64,000 bases of DNA from Strigamia acuminata (GCA_949358305.1 OX442315.1:9822427-9886426); one strand, 5' to 3'. Numbered from the stretch's first letter, positions 9,268 through 21,494 are shown. Translations and numbers: made by a program. Notes: generated from the letters alone by a model not told the origin.

Positions 9268-12073
9268 AAGATGCATCACACATTTTCAAACATTTTGTGA
9301 GATTATTCACATGTTTTTACTTGTTTTTAATCATTTTCTACATTTTTTCATTGGTTTAAAATGTTTTTTGGTTTTGCCATTTTTGTCTTCAGATCAGGGG
9401 ATGGACTAATTGTCAGCTGTCAATCGTCAGCCGACGATTTTTGGCCGTCTGCTTGCGAATTTTGGCCGTCAGCCGTCAGCCGACGACTGTTAGACACCAG
9501 CTGTCTACTTTTTCGTCCGACCATCAGCCGTCGATTGTCGCAGTCGTCAGCTGTTGCGTCCGACCGTCAGCTGCATATTGTTGCGGACTTCGCTGACGAT
9601 TTGTGGCTGTCAGCTGGCAATTGTTGGACTGACAGCTGACAATTTTTGGCCGTCGCTGTTAACTGTCGCGGCTGTCAGCTGTAGATTGTTGACGATCGAC
9701 AGTCGACAGCGACGGCCAAAAATCGTCAGCTGTAGGCCAACAATCGCCAGCTGATGGTCGAACGCAACAGCTGATGGCCGCGACAGTCAATGGCGATGGC
9801 CAAAAATCGTCAGCTGATGGTCGCGACAGTTAACAGTGTGACGGTGACGACCACAACTCCCATTTAACAATGGTACCGGGAATAGATCGCATAAATAAAC
9901 AGTGAATACAATACGAGATAAATACAAGACAACAGAATTATCAATACATGACAGTTTATTGTTGGCAAACAATATGAATGAGACTAAATTATACATAAGA
10001 CTAATGCCGACATTTGGCCCTAAAATACTATCATTACGTGTCTGGAATATGGGAGCGGTTTCCCCATCGCTCGACCTGGTTACAGATGTCATCTAAGCCG
10101 GATGGCTGTCTTCTAGAGTCCGATACGGCTTCGCTGGTTCCTTGGTTTGCTTGTGTAAATCATCGCACGTCGATGGATCGAGAGATCTGAGAGGTGCGGT
10201 TGACTCATGTGCACCGCCACAACTTTAGGTTGGATATTAGTGTAAGTAAATGTATTCATTTACTTACCAATAGTCCGATTTACGAATTATATTTAATTTG
10301 TATCGTTGTGATTTCCTATTAGACATTTCACGCAATAAGTTGTTGTCAACTTATTTGTTACATTGAGTTCAATGCGAATGTAATAAAGTCTTCCGACTTT
10401 GATTATTCAACTTGTCTTTCAAGTTAGCTTTGACTGTTACAAATGAAAGATAAATATATTAAGCTTCCCGTTGCAATCACACAGTTGCCATCGAAAGAAT
10501 ACGCCTTGCCATGCAGAACGGTATCAAGCGTCCCCTGCGTCGCAGCGCGGTCGTTCGTCTAGCGATTGACGGCACCATTTCACAGGAGTCGATAGCTCGC
10601 GGCTCCGCACAGCAGTTTAGTCCTTCGCGGTACTAATAACAAACCGACTACTACTTTGGCACCGAATACCATGAGAATCAGCTTGCCAAACACTTGGTGC
10701 TACTCGTGGTTACTGTAAAACAGACTGCTTTGGCACCATCAGGTGAAGGAACCAACTCTCAACAATACCGGTGCTTACTCGCGGTTACGGAATGCGTTTA
10801 TACCGAAAATGACCACTCAGTCCTGCCCGGAGGATACTGAATTGCACAGAAGGCAGGTTCTCCTCGGCAAGACCGTATATTGAAACATAAGAATCCAATA
10901 CATCGACTTCAATTGCCGGATGGCATGATTCTGTAGAATCATGCAGCAGTTCTTTGTGAATAAATCAGCAAAGAACCAAGTGGTTTTTTAAATGAACAAC
11001 AAATCATATTTCTTAAGTAATAATACCAAACAGAAATAATCAAACAGAGCCGCAAAAAGGCCTGTTGTTCAGGTTTATATAACCTGACTGGATTAAGGAT
11101 TAATCCAGTCATCCAATTGGAACATGGGTTCCACGAATCCCTCCAATCCCGTATCACTGGAAGTGGATACGGAGGAGCATTATGCTAATTCTCACCACAA
11201 CTGGAACTGGATACCCAGGACCGGAAATGGGTTCCACCAATCAAATCAATCGGTTGATTGATTGACCGCTAAATCTCCTTTTCTGCCGAACTGGAGATTC
11301 TAATCAATAATTATTGTGAATAATAATCATTAATATATATTTATATTAATACTAATAAAGTGTCGTTTCATTCTAATAAATGTATTCTTATATTTATTTA
11401 CCAGTTTTTAACTCGTAATTCGAATTTACTGCTGAATTGTAATTGCGCCATCTAGTGGCGACTCGGGGCATTGACAAATGCGGGTTTAGCCAAAAACACT
11501 TAAAATTCGGCTGTGTTATTAAATAAATAGCACCTATAAACCGTCACAACAGCGACGGCCAAAAATTGTCAGCTGTCGGCCAACAAACGCTAGCTGACGG
11601 TCGAACGCTACAGCAGATGATGGTTGCGAAAGTCGATAGTCGACGGCGATTGCCAAAAATCGTCAGCTGTAGGCCAACAATCGCCAGCTGACGGTCGGAC
11701 GCAACAACGGATGGCCGCGACAGTCTATGGCAATGGCCGCGACAGTCGACGGCGATAGTAAAAAATCGTCAGCTGTCGGCCAACAAATCGTCCGGCGAAG
11801 GCCGCGACAATCTACAGCTGACGGCCGCGACAATCGACGGCTGATGGTCGGACGCAAAAGTAGACAGCTGACGGCCAAAATTCGCAAGCGGACGGTCAAA
11901 AATCATCAGCTGACGATTGACAGCTGACAGTTAGTCCATCCCCTGATCAGAAGACAAAAATGGCCAAACCAAAAAACATTTTAAACCAGTGAAAAAATGT
12001 AGAAAATGATTAAAAACAAGTAAAAACATGTGAATAATCACACAAAATGTTTGAAAATGCGTGATGTATCTTT
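9268..12073. mobile_element. Fold-back element with tandem-repeat arms (FB1)
   Basis: Two inverted arms: 9268-9836 and 11549-12073. The outer ends are AAAGATGCATCAC and its near-complement GTGATGTATCTTT. Inside them, a shared 130-bp segment is followed by many degenerate units of about 21-30 bp built on GTCAGCTGACGATTTTTGGC. The arms are separated only by an inserted LTR (9837-11548). Fold-back (Foldback/Galileo-like) elements have this architecture, but no transposase is present to confirm it. Confidence 0.7.
9837..11548. mobile_element. Long LTR-like insertion TGTGACGG...CCGTCACA
   Basis: 1712 bp with 8-bp inverted ends TGTGACGG / CCGTCACA and a 4-bp duplication ACAG on both sides (9833-9836, 11549-11552), inserted between the FB1 arms. 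A near-perfect palindrome, GCATGATTCT-gt-AGAATCATGC, lies at 10923-10944. Related sequence occurs at 7528-7640 and, inverted, at about 61945-63151. It is non-coding. A 4-bp TSD and TG/CA ends suit a solo LTR of a gypsy-type element with an unusually long LTR; a large MITE is the alternative. Confidence 0.65.
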
Positions 12074-12128
12074 AAAATAAAATTTGTTAAAGTAATAATC
12101 AGGTTTTATGTCCATTATATCGTAAATC

Positions 12129-12697
12129 TGTTGGATAGTAGCAGAGGAGAGTGGCGCAATTTCGGTGTAAACCGAAATGTGGAAGCGAATTTGAACACAT
12201 TGGCGTCGTGTCTCTGACACGAACGTATTGACGACGTTCACAAAAGGAAAACGTGTGCGCAGCAGAATGCTGCTTATGTGCGCTCTAAACTGACTAGAAA
12301 GCACTGAAGGTGCTCTAAAAGAGAATGGAACTCTTAAAAATATAAATGTTTAATAGAAACAATAAATCTTACATAAAGTGTCCGTTTTCTAGGAGGAAAC
12401 ATAAAGGTGTGCACACATTCGTGTGTGCGGTCATCTTGGAAGTGATAGCATTACATGCACGACACCGAGTGTCGTAATTAAGCAATACATAACATAATAT
12501 TTGAAAAATATAAAGGAAAGTTAGGCACAGCTTCGTGCCATATACGAAAGAGTATAAAAGAAACATCAGTATCAGAAATTACCGATTAACATGATAATCA
12601 ATTGGATATCGACTAATACATCGAGATAAGTTAAATTAATAAAATCAAATGTGATTCTATGTCACATCGAGATATGCCATGGTCTTGTAGACTAACA
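12129..12697 (-). repeat. 3' LTR of copia II
   Basis: 569 bp, plus-strand ends TGTTGGATAGTAGCAG and GTCTTGTAGACTAACA. It closely matches 20986-21494, the latter being about 60 bp shorter through internal deletion (for example the segment around 12540-12590). Confidence 0.9.
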
Positions 12698-12710
12698 ATT
12701 CCCCCTTTCG
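12698..12710 (-). promoter_or_regulatory. Polypurine tract of copia II
   Basis: The complement reads GAAAGGGGGAAT directly before the LTR start TGTTAG. A PPT primes plus-strand cDNA, and its position next to the 3' LTR supports minus-strand orientation. Confidence 0.8.
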
Positions 12711-12890
12711 ATGGAGATAGAATCAGGGGAAAAAGATACAGATACTGGAATTACAGTAAACAATATGAAAAGACAAAATCATAAAGTCGGATCATCGAGC
12801 TGGGTACTGTTATTAAGATCGCTACATAAGCCCGAAGATTCCCACAGGAACTCGACGACCCTCACATTCGGGTAAACTAAATCAGGAATG

Positions 12891-15701
12891 TCATGGATGA
12901 TGGCTTCGTAGGTGAAATATTCTGGATATTAAAGATCGCAGACGTTCAGAGCTGAGCCACTTAGTGAATATGTCCGCAACGTTCTGTTCACCGACTACTT
13001 TGCGTAAGTCAAAACATCCCGCAGTATACCACTCCCTGAGCCAATGATATTTGACGCGGATATGCTTGGTTTTAGAATTTTCCACGTCATTGGATGTGAA
13101 TTGAATGCTGGCCAGGGCGTCAGAATAGATGATTGGTCGCGATATACGGTTGAGAACTGGAAACTCGGTGAAGATATGATCAAGCCAGAAGGTTTCTTTA
13201 ACACACTCGACGAGGGCGACAAATTCCGCACCCATCGTCGAGCATGCCACTGTTGATTGTTTTCGGCAAGACCAGCTGATCGGGACATTTCCTATATAGG
13301 TGATGTAGCCGCCAAAGCTTAAGGATGTTGCCAAATCGCTTGCCCACGACGCATCCGTGTAGGTCCATAGCTGACTGGATGTGCAGCCGGAAAGTTCAAT
13401 GCAGTAATCTACAGTATTTGCCACGTACTGTAGTACTTGCAGAAGGGCTCGGATTTGCGTCTTGTCGTAGCATGTGTTGAACTGGGATAGTGAGATGACA
13501 GAAAACAGGATATCAGGGCGTGTTCTTGATTCTAAGAACAACAGCGATCCAATCAATGACCTATAAGGGATGTCAGCCAGATTTTCCGTTGGCCCCTTCA
13601 CAAGCGTTGTTCCTGGTGCGACTGGAACTTTCACTAGGTGATTTGTAGAAGTACCAAACTTTTTGATAAGTTTGGCAATGTAGGCGCGTTGAGAAATGAA
13701 GGTGCGCCCCATGTTGCGAATAAACTCGACGCCTAATAAGTTTGTGATGGGCCCGAGGTTGACGATATCAAATTTGGATGTGATGAGTTGGATTATGCGA
13801 GATAATACGGTGTCGGACGCGTAAAATAGAACAATATTGTCGACGTACACCAGCATCACTGCACAGTTTTCATAGATGTATACACAATTGCAAGCGGGCA
13901 TTTTCCTGAATCCTAGGGCTCGCAGTGTCTTGTCCAGTTTCTCATATCATTGCCTCCCGGATTGGTGGAGGCTGTAAAGAGACTTGATAAGCAACCATAC
14001 ATTGTTAGGATTTGTACAGGTTGCGCCAGCAGGGATCCTCATGTAAACCTTGTGCTTGAGGTCCCCATATAGGTATGCGCACTTAACATCTAGGTGTGCG
14101 TCTTTCCAGCCTCTCAAAACAACCAGGAGACAGAAGAAGAGACGAATGAGGACGAAGTTCACGACTGGACTAAACACTTCGTCCTAATCCACTCCAAGCG
14201 TTTGCCGAAAACCTTGGGCTACAAGTCTCGCACAATATCGTGTTATCTTCCCCGCCGCATCTGATTTCAGTTTAAAGATCCACTTACAGCCTAAGACTGT
14301 AGTGTCGGGCGGCCTGGGAACTTCTATATAGATCTCTCGGTCCTTGAATGTGCCTAGCTCCTCATTAATGGCTTCACGCCATTTTGGGGCATCGTGGAAC
14401 TTAGGTATCTCGGCATATGATGCTGGTTCCGTACGACAAAGATGTGCGGCGTGTCGGACTGGAGGAATCAAAGGCAATGTGTGTTCCTTGACGCCGAAAA
14501 AGAAAAGTTCTGGATCATACGGGAGATCATTCATATTGCAGAACTCTTCGACATCTCTTCGTGATCTAAGTCGAAGATTCGGCTCTGGGAAGTAGTAAAC
14601 GTCAATGTCTATCGTACCGGGTTTTTGGTCTTTCCGTAAATGCTCCTCTCGAACCCATCGACGAAAAACTGTGTCACCACCAACATAACGCCAGACAAAA
14701 GGAGTTCTTCCGGCAGAAGTAGCTGCAACATGCTTCGGGCCAAGAGGTAGCGGAGACATTGCCCCTTGATCGAAAATTGGCATTGTGTGATGCAGGATGT
14801 TCGGACCTGCCCTTCTACGCGTTCTGACAAAACGAGTTGGCAAACCAGGGGGTGAAATTCCAGGGGAACTGGTTTGAGACGGCTCCAGTGAGACGTGTGG
14901 AGATCGTATGCGTTGCAATCCAGTGGCATCTGGTTGGACTGCTTCATCTACAATTTGGTCAGCATCATCATCAGTATTCTGATCCTCCTGGTAAAGAATT
15001 GGGTATGATGCTGCACGTCCCAAACTCGCTGAATCTGGTAGTGCCTTTGCACACGCTTCCACCAACTGCCGTTCAGGCGTCCTGAGCGGTGAAATATGGA
15101 CAAGAGGAATCGAAATTGACTTTGATACGTAATGTACCTCATCACTGAATGACACCCTTTGTTGTTGTTGTTGATCAACATCAGTGTCAGCAAAAGTCTC
15201 ATTTGGACGGCCATTAAGATGTTTAAGCAATTTGCGATAAGATTGATGCTCGTCTATTCGCACATGAATTGATTCGGTCACTTGATTGTCCAAAGGGTTC
15301 CATACGCAATAACCTCGCGTTCCAGAAGCATATCCCACGAGGAAACCTTCCCAGGCGCGTGGATCCAGTTTCTTTTGACCTGGTGCTGTAAAATGAACCC
15401 AGCACTTGGATCCAATCTTCCTGAGATGCCTTAATGATAAAGCACGTTGTCGCCAAAGGATATATGGCACCTCATTCTTCAGGTGTGAGTGAGGGCTTCG
15501 ATTCTTAATATAGGCAAATGTCACTGCCAATTCAGCCCACAAGTCCTCCGGAAGATGGGTTTCCTGAAGGATAGCCCTAAAATTGTCTGCCATAGTCCTG
15601 TTAATTCTCTCGGCGACTCCATTCATTTGTGGCGATGACGGATTTGTACGTTGTTCCTGGATTCCCTTGTCTTTGAGGTATTGCAGAAAGTCATTGGACA
15701 T
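12891..15701 (-). pseudogene. Copia II integrase-RT-RNase H (two nonsense codons)
   Basis: Continuous frame from integrase (E in GVAERINRT; SPHSHLKN; the C-terminal GFLVGYASGTRGY block) through a proline-rich linker to RT (VLGCKWIFKLK; LDVKCAYLYGDL) and RNase H (SRTRPDI; DASWASD; RVKYHWLREW). In-frame stops sit at 14184-14186 (TAG, just before DEVFSPVV) and 13947-13949 (TGA, where the conserved Trp after SGRQ is expected). The RT box is YVDN instead of YVDD, losing one catalytic Asp. No frameshift is needed across these segments, so decay was by point changes. Confidence 0.9.
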
Positions 15702-17052
15702 AAATTCGCTGCCTCGATCCGATCGAATTGCCTTGATGCAGGTGTTTGCAACCCGCTCGACCCTGGCGACGAAATCCTTGAAACACTAAAAAACTTCTGA
15801 CTTTTGTGCAATAGGTGTAATCCAGGTGTACCTGGTCGCATCATCAATGACGGTAAATACGAATCGAGCACCGCCAAAAGAAGTTGCAAGGGCAGGCCTC
15901 CAAACGTCCATGTGAAGAAGGTCAAGTGGCTTTGACGTACATGGATGTGGATCAGGCTTATGAGAAGCTTTGATTAATTTTGTTAACCGACAGTCATTAC
16001 ACGCAAGTTCCTGGCGTACCTCTCCTGGCTCCATACCATACACCTGATCGTTGTTTGCCAACAATCGCATTGCATTGGTGTGTACGTGGCCAAGACGACT
16101 ATGCCACAAACCGGTAGCGTCCTTGACAGAAGCAGGATTGGCGATAACCTTCTTTGATAACTGAGAAGGAGTTATCTCTTTTGATTGTTGAGATATTTTT
16201 CCAGAATTAGGAATGACAGGTAAAGGGAAAGATGGAATCTGCTGTAAGACATCAGCATAGGATTGGACAGGTGGAATATTGTGGGCAGGCAAGGATTGTG
16301 TGACGGGAGACGGATTGGTTGGGACCGGAATTTGCTTCATGGCCTCCAATGGTAGCATTTCTATCCTGAAATCCGTGATGGGACGCTGTTTCAATGTCTG
16401 CTTTTTAGGCTTTGGAATATTTTCAAATTCTACCTCTGTCGTCACGAAAGTCTGTGCAGGCGGAGGTTGACTCATTGTTGAAATGATTGTTGAAACAGCT
16501 GGATTAGAACACAGACCGTCCACATAATAAAGTTCACCCTTTTCACGTGCACAAAGAATTGGACTTGTGATTGATGATTCGTACACGTTGATTTCACCAT
16601 TGTAAATGTGGATATGGTGACGATTCTTGTCGATCTTCAAAACTGAGATTAAATTGGCTTCAAAGTTCGGCGTGTACAAAACATTCGTCAGGTTCACAAG
16701 ACAGTCGCAATTGTCCACTCTTGTCAGAAGTTGAACGCATCCTTTGCCAGTCACTTGGGATTTTCCTTGCCCTAGTTCGATATCAAAGGGCACAATGTCC
16801 GAAAATTGAGAAAACCATGACCGTACATGTGAAACGTGATCTGTGGCGCAGCAGTCAACGATCCATTCATTGGACTGCATAAGATGAGCAATTGGGCGTT
16901 TGATCACTTGTGGAGCATTCACAAAATACGTTGCCTGTCCTAAGGGACGCAAACTTCCTCTCGGACGCGTGTCGTCAGCTTTGGGCGCGGCATTCTTGTT
17001 GCGCTTTTTGCTCTTGCTCCGAGAGCGTTGAAAAGAAGCCGCCGGCGGTTGA
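15702..17052 (-). pseudogene. Copia II protease-preintegrase-integrase N-part
   Basis: Frame in register with the downstream part, interrupted by a TAG at 15786-15788. The protease site, normally D-[ST]-G, reads DCCATDHVS, so the Gly is replaced and activity is doubtful. The GAG-preintegrase zinc region starts LWHSRLGHVH with C-x2-C in ACNDCRL. Integrase follows with HMDVW, GGARFVFTVIDDATRYTW and SDRGSEF (Arg where Asn is usual). To the right of 17052 the frame runs into a solo LTR, so residues read from there (up to 17174) are not part of the protein. Confidence 0.88.
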
Positions 17053-17897
17053 TGTAGGACATCCACAAAAATAATAATAATTAGCAGTGGAAACGATTCG
17101 GCAACTGCGAATGTCCTATCTCGCATGTGGCGGGCGGCGATAAATTCGACTTCTCTAAGACGCGTGTATCGCAAATTCGTGTACGTCGTTGTTGCGTTCC
17201 GTGTATGACGTGTGAACCGGCAACAAATTTATCGGAAATATTAAATAATTGTATCAAAAATAAAGCTACTCACATGTGTTAATGTCTTATTAACACACAA
17301 GTCCCTAATTGGCATATGAAGTTGAACGTCAAACGTAATTAAGGTGAATCAAAACACAGTTCCAAGTTCTTGTATTTCCTCAAAGTCTGTAACCAAATGT
17401 AGTGGTATAGGTGACTCAAAAGTAGGTGAAGTTGGAGAAAATAAACCTAAATCCATGCATGTATAATGAGGTGGCAGACAGAATAATACACACGGTGTAG
17501 TGGTTGAAAAACATAAAAGCAAGTGAAATTTTATTCACGTGTTCAAAACTTATGTACAAAGAATAAATCTTATTGTTTACATGAAATAATACAAACATAG
17601 AACTAATCATGATTTGTGATGATGTCAGCACTGTCACATCATTACTAGAGACCTAGATAACATGAAGACGTTGATACATTACGCATAGCGCCCTCACGTT
17701 GCAAATGAGTAACAAATTATACATATATTCGACCAACTATATCGGAATTAATCTCAATTCATAACATTTGTATTTCTAATTTAAACACAACATTTAACAT
17801 GACATTTACTTAGTAAATGCACAATATATTCCAATATAAAATAACAGTTTCAATTGAACAGATACATTAACGTGCAACATTGACACATATCGCAACA
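17053..17897. mobile_element. Solo LTR (copia III family) inside copia II gag-pol
   Basis: 845 bp, starting TGTAGGACATCC and ending ATATCGCAACA, with a 5-bp duplication GTTGA at 17048-17052 and 17898-17902. It aligns along its length with the copia III 5' LTR at 56774-57647: start TGTAG..ACA..CA.AAA, CAGTGGAAA, AGTAGGTGAAGTT, GCGCCCTCACGTTGC, end ACAT..ACACA....CAACA. It separates the copia II zinc knuckle from its protease. Confidence 0.9.
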
Positions 17898-18503
17898 GTT
17901 GATTCCGGTCCTCGGCCGTGGATAAGGGCACTTATTTGCGTAATGCCCTATCTCATTACAGTTGAAGCACTTTACTGATGACAATGGTCGTCGAGGGCGT
18001 GAAGGGTTCCAAGTTTGTGATTGGTCCTTTGCGGACAGAAGTTGATGGAACGTAAAGCCCCATTGATTTCAAACGCATATACTCGGATAATAACTGGTCC
18101 GAAACTTTTGATGGAATAAAGTCTACTTCGGGCCAATGATATATGGCGAATGTCACCTGGGAATATTCTGGCGGCAGGCGATTCAAGTATTGGTAGGTAT
18201 GATGCTTGTCCGAGACTTCCTCTTTAATGTCCTTAAGCTGAAGGACATGATGGTTGACCCGACTGATAAAATCCACCATCTCCTCGTTTGGCTCGAGGTG
18301 AAGACTCAGAAATTGCCACCGTAATGCCGCCTGTCCCGCCAATGAACTAGGCGCATAGATTTTAGACAGTATATCCCAAGCCTCTTTGGGGGTGATACAT
18401 TCGTCCAATGCTGAGTGAACTGCTTCGCTCACGTGGCAATAGATGAGGCCTAATACCTTGTCCTTTTTAGTCATGAATCGTTCTTTGTCCTTGTTAGGCA
18501 TGT
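17898..18503 (-). pseudogene. Copia II Gag core and zinc knuckle
   Basis: Encodes the UBN2-type Gag core (KERFMTKKDKVLGLIYCHV; AWDILSKIYAP; LPPEYSQVTFAIYHW). After a frame change at about 17975 comes a CCHC zinc knuckle, KCFNCNEIGHYANKC (about 17930-17970). The upstream part of Gag is displaced to 19125-19309 by an inverted repeat insertion at 18504-19136. Gag would coat the RNA and form particles. The frame change and insertion inactivate it. Confidence 0.85.
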
Positions 18504-19136
18504 GCGAATTTGCGATTAATCGCAATGCAATTTTTTTTGGATGAATATCGCAGCTAGTTAATTCACTAGCTGTCGTTTGCGATATATCGCATATTGCGAT
18601 ATAATCGCAGTAATCGCAAATAATCGCAAATAATCGCAAATAATCGCAATAATCGCAAGATATCGCAATATCGCAACAACACAAGTCATGAAGTCAAGTG
18701 ACTTGACGCGTACAACTTGTACGCGATCGAAGCGCCGGCGTATTACACGCATTTGGCGAGGTTCAACATTACGGTGAAAGACCGATTTTGCGGTGAAAAT
18801 CACTGATTTTGTGGTGAAAGTCACCGATTTTGCGATTATTGCAAATTATTGTGAATTATTGCGAATTATTGCGAATTATTGCGAATTATTGCGAATTATT
18901 GCAATTATTGCAAATTATTGCGATTATTGCGAATTATTGCGATTATTGCGAATTATTGCGATTATTGCGAATTATTGCGATTATATCGCGATATATCGCG
19001 AATGCAATATATTGCGAATGCAATATATCGCGAATGCAATATATCGCAAATGCAATATATCGCGAATGCAATATATCCCAAAAATCGCAACCATCCAATA
19101 TTGCAATCGCATTCGCTACAAAAATTAATCGCACAA
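18504..19136. mobile_element. Inverted element with GCGATTATTGCAAAT repeat arms
   Basis: The left arm (about 18504-18685) holds AATCGCAAAT and AATCGCAAT units. The right arm (about 18830-19136) holds the complementary ATTGCGAATT / ATTGCGATT units, followed by repeated ATATATCGCGAATGCA. The outer ends TGTGCGA and TCGCACA are inverted. The centre (18686-18829) is unique apart from three CGGTGAAA-type repeats. It splits copia II Gag. No clear TSD was found, so the exact ends are approximate. Confidence 0.65.
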
Positions 19137-19372
19137 GCCTAGTCCTTGTCGTTCAAAGTCAATAAATGAGCTGCCTCTTTGTCTTCCGTCACGTGCCTCC
19201 AAAGCCCTTCTGCTTTGAGTAGCATGCGCATCGAGCGCTGCCAGGATTCGTAGTTGGCGACGCCCAGAATGGGGACTTTTCCCGTTGTCGACTCGGTCAG
19301 CTTCTGCATCGTGGTGTATGAATTCCGTAAACTCCGCGAACCGCACAAACACAAAAGCTCAGGGAATGGCAA
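19137..19372 (-). pseudogene. Copia II Gag N-terminus
   Basis: The residues after the internal Met at 19309 (MQKLTESTTGKVPILGVANYESWQRSMRMLLKAEGLW) match the start of copia Gag proteins, which place an N-Y-x-x-W motif followed by a short helix ending in Leu-Trp near the N-terminus. The likely start is 19309; the longer 19372 start adds residues from the leader. The frame ends at the inverted element at 19136 and continues in sense at 18503. Confidence 0.75.
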
Positions 19373-20235
19373 CGGGGTTGTCGAAGCACTTAACTAATAG
19401 CCAGGGGCTGTTCACTATTGATCGTAGCACAAAACACTAATTCACCTCCCTCGTGGTTCAAAGCGGATGACCTCAAATGGGGAGCCAATGCTACAATTGG
19501 CTGACAAACTAAAGGAAGTGTCCCCCGAGCGTCCTTTGTGACCACCTGGGGTCGCGGGAATGCTAGGTGGCGCAGGGCTCAGCCTTGCTTTAGAATACAA
19601 ACACAGCGGTGGACGGAATGTCCGAAGAGCTGTGTCGAATCTAATAAGGTCCCACACCAAAATAACCCACTTAAAACTAACAAAATGTATTGCGACAGGG
19701 AAGGCGAAAATGGTGAATCTGTTGCAGATGCAACCTCGTGCAATAAGAGAACACGGATAGCTTTCTCGAAAAGCTATTAGAAAGCGCAGTTTGGATTTTA
19801 AAAATCCAAACTCTTCTCGATTTAACGAGGCTCTTCGTGAGAAAAATCCAAAAAGATGGTAAATAAAAGATCGGCGATACTGTGCACACTCCGGGGTGTG
19901 ACACAGCGAGAATCGTCTCGTTTCTCGGTGATAAATGATGCTGTGGCGTCGTCGAATTCGAAATTCGACGAAAAACTTGAAAAAGAAAAGAATTTGTCTC
20001 GAAATTCGCGAATCCCGCGCAATTTCGGACGATATTAAATGTAAAAACAATGAAATAGACAACGCCCGTTGTCTAGAAACGTCGACAGTACGTCTCGGGA
20101 CGTTCTCGAAACGAATCTGGCCGGAAAACTTCGAAAAATCTGAAAAGAAAATAAATTGCCGCGAAAATTCGCAAAATCTGCAAAATTTTCGGCAATAATT
20201 AGACACAAAAATATTCTGGATTATGCAGAGGATGC
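19373..20235 (-). other. Copia II leader, no supported gene
   Basis: This lies between the 5' LTR/PBS and Gag. It contains a 254-codon minus-strand frame (19442-20206) rich in Arg, Phe and Ser with no recognisable domain; this is probably chance in TTC/GAA-rich DNA (AATTCGCGA, GAAAATTCG words). A small palindrome, AGCCAAT...ATTGGCT, lies near 19481-19500. Confidence 0.45.
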
Positions 20236-20942
20236 GGGGCGCATTTAGAGTCGCGAAAAAAGAAATCGCGAATTCCGAAATCGCGATTTTTTTTGTGCGA
20301 ATCTAATGTACCGCGAATCTAAAGTACCGCGAATTCATGAATCGCGAATCATTGAATCGCGAAAAAACAAATCGCGAAAAAAAAGGAAACGCGATATTGG
20401 AATAAAAAAAGAAACCCGATTTATTTAAGCGTTTTGGACCCACACGGCATTGTTTATGCAACCTAGTTTTAAAAATTAAGCCTGTCTGTTAATTTCTTTA
20501 AAACGCCGAAACTAATCGGCAGCTGGCAGTTGTCTATCGTCAGCTGACAACTGTTGGCCGTCAGCTAGCGGTTTTTGGCCGTCAGCGGACGATTGTTGGC
20601 CGTCAGCCGGCGACTTTTGGCCGTCAGCTGACGATTTTTGGTCGACAGCTGACTACTGTTGGCTGACGAATTTTGGCCAACAATCGTCGTCGGCTGATAG
20701 TCGATTGACAACTGGATGGTTTCCTTTTTTCGCGTTTCTTTTTTCTCTTTCCAGTTTTCTTTTTTTTCGCCTTTTAGATTTTTCGCGTTTTAGATTTTCG
20801 CGTTTTAGATTTTCGCGTTTTAGATTTTCGCGTTTTAGTTTTTTCGCGTTTTAGTTTGTTCGCGATTGGTTTATTCGCGTTTTAATTTTTTCGCGATTGG
20901 TTTATTCGCGATATATTGTATTCGCGACATATTTTTTCGCGA
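20236..20942. mobile_element. TCGCG-armed fold-back with GTCAGCTG core
   Basis: Ends GTCGCGAAAAAA (20236) and TTTTTTCGCGAC (20942) are inverted. The left arm has repeated AATCGCGAA words. The right arm has about ten TTTTAGATTTTCGCG-type units. The core at 20515-20715 carries the same GTCAGCTGACGATTTTTGGCC repeat as FB1, so repeat sequence is shared between two otherwise different inverted elements. Confidence 0.6.
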
Positions 20943-20971
20943 CAGTAGCGCCACCCCGAGGATGCAACCGT

Positions 20972-20983
20972 CCTCTGCTACCA
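20972..20983 (-). promoter_or_regulatory. Primer-binding site of copia II (tRNA-iMet)
   Basis: The complement reads TGGTAGCAGAGG two bases after the 5' LTR end. TGGTAGCAGAG is complementary to the 3' end of eukaryotic initiator tRNA-Met, the usual copia primer. Confidence 0.88.
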
Positions 20984-20985
20984 AT

Positions 20986-21494
20986 TGTTGGATAGTAGCA
21001 GAGGAGAGTGGCGCAATTTCGGTGTAAACCGAAATGTGGAAGCGAATTTGAACACAATGGCGTCGTGTCTCTGACACGAACATATTGACGACGTTCACAA
21101 AAGGAAAACGTGCGCGCAGCAGAATGCTGCTTATGTGCGCTCTAAACTGACTAAAAAACACTGAAGGTGCTCTAAAAGAGAATGGAACTCTTAAAAATAT
21201 AAATGTTTAATAGAAACATAATAAATCTTACATAAAGTGTCCTTTTTCTAGGAGGAAACTTAAAGGTGTGCACACATTCGTGTGTGCGGCCATCTTGGAA
21301 GTGATAGCATTACATGCATGACACCTAGTGTTGTAATTAAGCAATACATAACATAATATTTGAAAAGTATAAAGGAAAGTTAGGCACATGATAAATAATT
21401 GGATATCGACTAATACATCGAGATAAGTTAAATTAATAAAATCAAATGTGAATCTATGTCACATCGAGATATGCCACGGTCTTGTAGACCAACA
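20986..21494 (-). repeat. 5' LTR of copia II
   Basis: 509 bp, plus-strand ends TGTTGGATAGTAGCAG and CTTGTAGACCAACA; paired with the LTR at 12129-12697. The PBS directly precedes it on the plus strand and AAATC follows. Confidence 0.9.

Larger units (their letters stand above)
12129..21494 (-). mobile_element. Ty1/copia retrotransposon II, both LTRs and TSD AAATC
   Basis: A minus-strand copia element of 9366 bp including later insertions. The 3' LTR is 12129-12697 and the 5' LTR 20986-21494. Five-base duplications AAATC flank it (12124-12128, 21495-21499). A PBS matching the initiator tRNA-Met 3' end and a PPT lie next to the LTRs. Inside, a solo LTR (17053-17897), an inverted AT repeat (18504-19136) and a TCGCG fold-back (20236-20942) have landed, so it is non-functional. 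Confidence 0.92.

Noticed and set aside
9361-9754. ORFs in the GTCAGCTG repeat
   Set aside because: Repeat-derived; the inverted arm at 11663-11927 gives equivalent ORFs on the opposite strand.
19442-20206. 254-codon minus-strand ORF upstream of copia II Gag
   Set aside because: No domain, strongly skewed to Arg/Phe/Ser from TTC/CGA-rich DNA, and located in the leader of a retroelement. Treated as chance.
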